Origin: Centroberyx gerrardi
Taxonomy: Eukaryota > Chordata > Actinopteri > Beryciformes > Berycidae
DNA length: 64,000 nucleotides
Direction of reading: 5' to 3'
NCBI RefSeq assembly: GCF_048128805.1
Contig: NC_136017.1
Span: 14,842,307-14,906,306 of the forward strand
The position numbers were made by a program, and so were the translations under genes. Below the pieces are notes generated by a model that did no database searches, had not been told where the DNA came from, and saw only the letters and a program-made list of their open reading frames with translations. Shown here one piece after another: positions 47,526-64,000 of the stretch (position 1 is its first letter; the number at the start of each line of letters is the position of its first letter).

Positions 47526-49294
47526 ACGGTGCAAAAATATGAATCACACAAAATCTTATCCACAGGAGCTTCATACTGTGGCATTTGCGTCATTCTGGTA
47601 TTACAGAGTTGGAGAGTGAAGAAATCGCATTCAAACACACATTTCCCAAGCACTTCCCAAGGCATGCAAACGCGCTTGATGCTCCATTACTGTTACTGCA
47701 TGAAGGAAAAACTCACTTCAAAATGAGCGGGAAGGAGGAGAGTGAGATATATATATAAAAAAAAAAGGATGAAAGGCTCGAGGCAATGATGGGAGCTGAA
47801 GGCAGCTGGGGGGTGGGGGAGTTGGAGGGGGAGGCGGGGGGCGTCTCCCATGGCGGGTTGGGTCACGTCTACTGTCCCTGTCCAAAAAGCTATAGGAAGA
47901 CTGGAGATAGAAGGGTTGGAAGCGTCGACCGGCGCCGGAGGAAGGAGCTGTATTGCTGTTAACACTGACATCTCGTGAAGCCCTTGAGGATGATCTCCTC
48001 TCTCCTTCTTCCGCGGGCGGCCTGAACAGTCACAGGAGTTGCAACACGAGAGAGAGAGAAGAGAAAATATGCCCTACTGGATATCTGTGGTCAAGTTGCG
48101 CGATAAATAAACATGGATTCAAGTAACTTAAAAACATTCGATGAGGCGCAGGAGAGCCGAGTGTTATGCGACGTCGATGAGCGGCCGCCGTCCTACGGTC
48201 CGACCTTTGTCTGTACTGCTGTGATCGGCTTGTAGTGTGTGAGGGCGTAGTGTTTTGCTTGTAGTGAGAATTAAAAAAAACGATATGCTTTAAATGACAC
48301 GCCCTTAGTCTCCAAAAGCAAGTCGGGTGTAAATTCACAGACCAAAAAAAAAAACTGCGTCGGTACGTTTTGCTACTTAATCTCAAAATGGATCAAAAAT
48401 GCCATGCGGAAAACGACAGACGCCGAGTTGCCGGGCGCATGCATACATTTGTCGAAACAAAAACGACAACAAAGAAAACCCACGATAAAACATAACAAAT
48501 GAAAAATCGCAAACATACGTATATAAAAGACACACAGGTGTAGTGGGAGATGGGGCCGTCCTACTGCATAAGGCTGCTGTGCTGTGTGGCAGCTTTGAGG
48601 CAACCATAAAAAACATAAACTTCGGCCTACAAAGCTCAGGCCCGACTGTCTGCATCCAAGGCAAACTAAGAGGGGACAGAAAGGCCACTTGAAAACAGAA
48701 CTGGACACAGAGATAGAGCACGGCAACACACACACATACACACACACACGAGCAGGTCGGCAACACACAGAGGCTCGTGTCTCTGCATAGGGGCTCCGGG
48801 CTGAGAAACAATACACTGACCATGTAGTGTGATATAATGATGATGATGATATTGGGGGATGAAGAGGGCAGCAGTGTTGAGGAGTGGCGGGCAGCGGTGT
48901 GGCGGTGGCGATGGCGATGGGGCCGTGTGCGGAAGCTGCTTGAGGATCTGAACCGCGGCGCCTGCGCCGGACGGTCAAATCCTAACCTGCTGCGCACACA
49001 GGCGCACACCGAAACCACACACACACACATACACACACAAGCAAAAACAAACACGCGGACATGCAGTCTTTCTGATACTCCGTGCTCTCGCCCCCCCGAA
49101 AACCACCGTCCACCCCGCCATCCACCTTCAAAACTGTGGGAAGGCGCGGGAGGATGGGTCCTAAGAACAGTCGATCAAAATGAGGCGACCTGATTGGGGG
49201 AAGGACGGGGTGATTGGCGGGGGGGATTTGAGGAGCGCTCGTGCAGCCGGGTGAGAGGAATGTGGGGGGGGATGTGTGGAGGGGGTTCGGGGTT
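46376..49294 (-). other. Probable long 3' UTR of the neurobeachin-like gene and short convergent spacer
   Basis: No splice-supported exon. On the - strand this lies directly after the stop codon at 49295-49297. A variant signal ATTAAA on the - strand near 46563-46568 is a possible end. Contains (CA)n at about 47468-47521. Open frames of about 200 codons on the - strand here have no family signal and are taken as chance. Confidence 0.4.
47468..47521. repeat. (CA)n microsatellite
   Basis: Roughly 27 CA units preceded by imperfect CACACATACACACAGT repeats. Confidence 0.93.
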
Positions 49295-63807
<14,513 letters not shown>

Positions 63808-64000
63808 TCACACACACTTGCGTTCTCCCTCTTTCTGCTGCGTATCACATTATTACTCAGCACAACAAACAAAGAGGTAAATTTAAGGTGTATATGCACA
63901 GTACTGCTATTTTTGTAGAAAAAGTGCTGCCTCAACCACATGTTGCACTGATAAAAAAGTAGGTCACATGACACAAACTTCATTTCCACATTGACTCTCA

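Noticed and set aside
48373..49054. Open frames of 201 and 223 codons on the - strand
   Set aside because: They lie downstream of the neurobeachin-like stop codon, are rich in low-complexity runs (CVCVCV from CA repeats) and show no domain or splice support.

Overview
This window is vertebrate nuclear DNA, almost certainly from a teleost fish. It holds four spliced protein-coding genes with ordinary GT-AG introns, abundant (CA)n/(TG)n microsatellites, many short non-autonomous DNA transposons (hAT-like with 8-bp target duplications, TTAA-flanked elements) and 5'-truncated L2/CR1-type LINEs. There is no bacterial or viral gene organisation, CRISPR array, rRNA or tRNA that I can support. All gene models come from joining exons at visible splice sites with reading phase checked across every junction. 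Family names rest on remembered conserved motifs, not on a search.

Layout from left to right: (1) arhgap20 on the + strand, 389-23944, 16 coding exons, about 1,177 residues, with PH, Ras-association and RhoGAP domains and a long serine-rich tail. (2) fdx1 (adrenodoxin, mitochondrial 2Fe-2S ferredoxin) on the - strand, 37721-28471, four exons, 172 residues; it is tail-to-tail with arhgap20. (3) An unnamed secreted C-type-lectin-domain gene on the + strand, 40423-46215, seven coding exons plus a probable 5' non-coding exon, 464 residues. Its N-terminal half carries 16 copies of a GFRQGTEP motif, 13 of them in a nearly homogeneous 42-bp tandem array. (4) The 3' part of a neurobeachin-like gene (NBEAL1/NBEAL2 group) on the - strand, 63747-49295, 25 exons in view, 1,112 residues covering the PH-BEACH, BEACH and WD40 regions; its 5' end lies beyond the window.

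The four genes are not an operon or a pathway: a Rho GTPase regulator, a mitochondrial electron carrier, a secreted lectin and a vesicle-trafficking scaffold are simply neighbours. The pairing arhgap20-fdx1 matches the known human neighbourhood on 11q22-q23.

The most unusual content is the repeat-bearing lectin, a candidate alternative C-terminus of the neurobeachin-like gene made by reading through the last intron, dinucleotide repeats placed directly against several splice sites (including an in-frame arhgap20 exon flanked by complementary (TG)n and (CA)n), a long foldback just inside arhgap20 intron 1, and several families of terminal-inverted-repeat elements, one with internal 45-bp tandem repeats.
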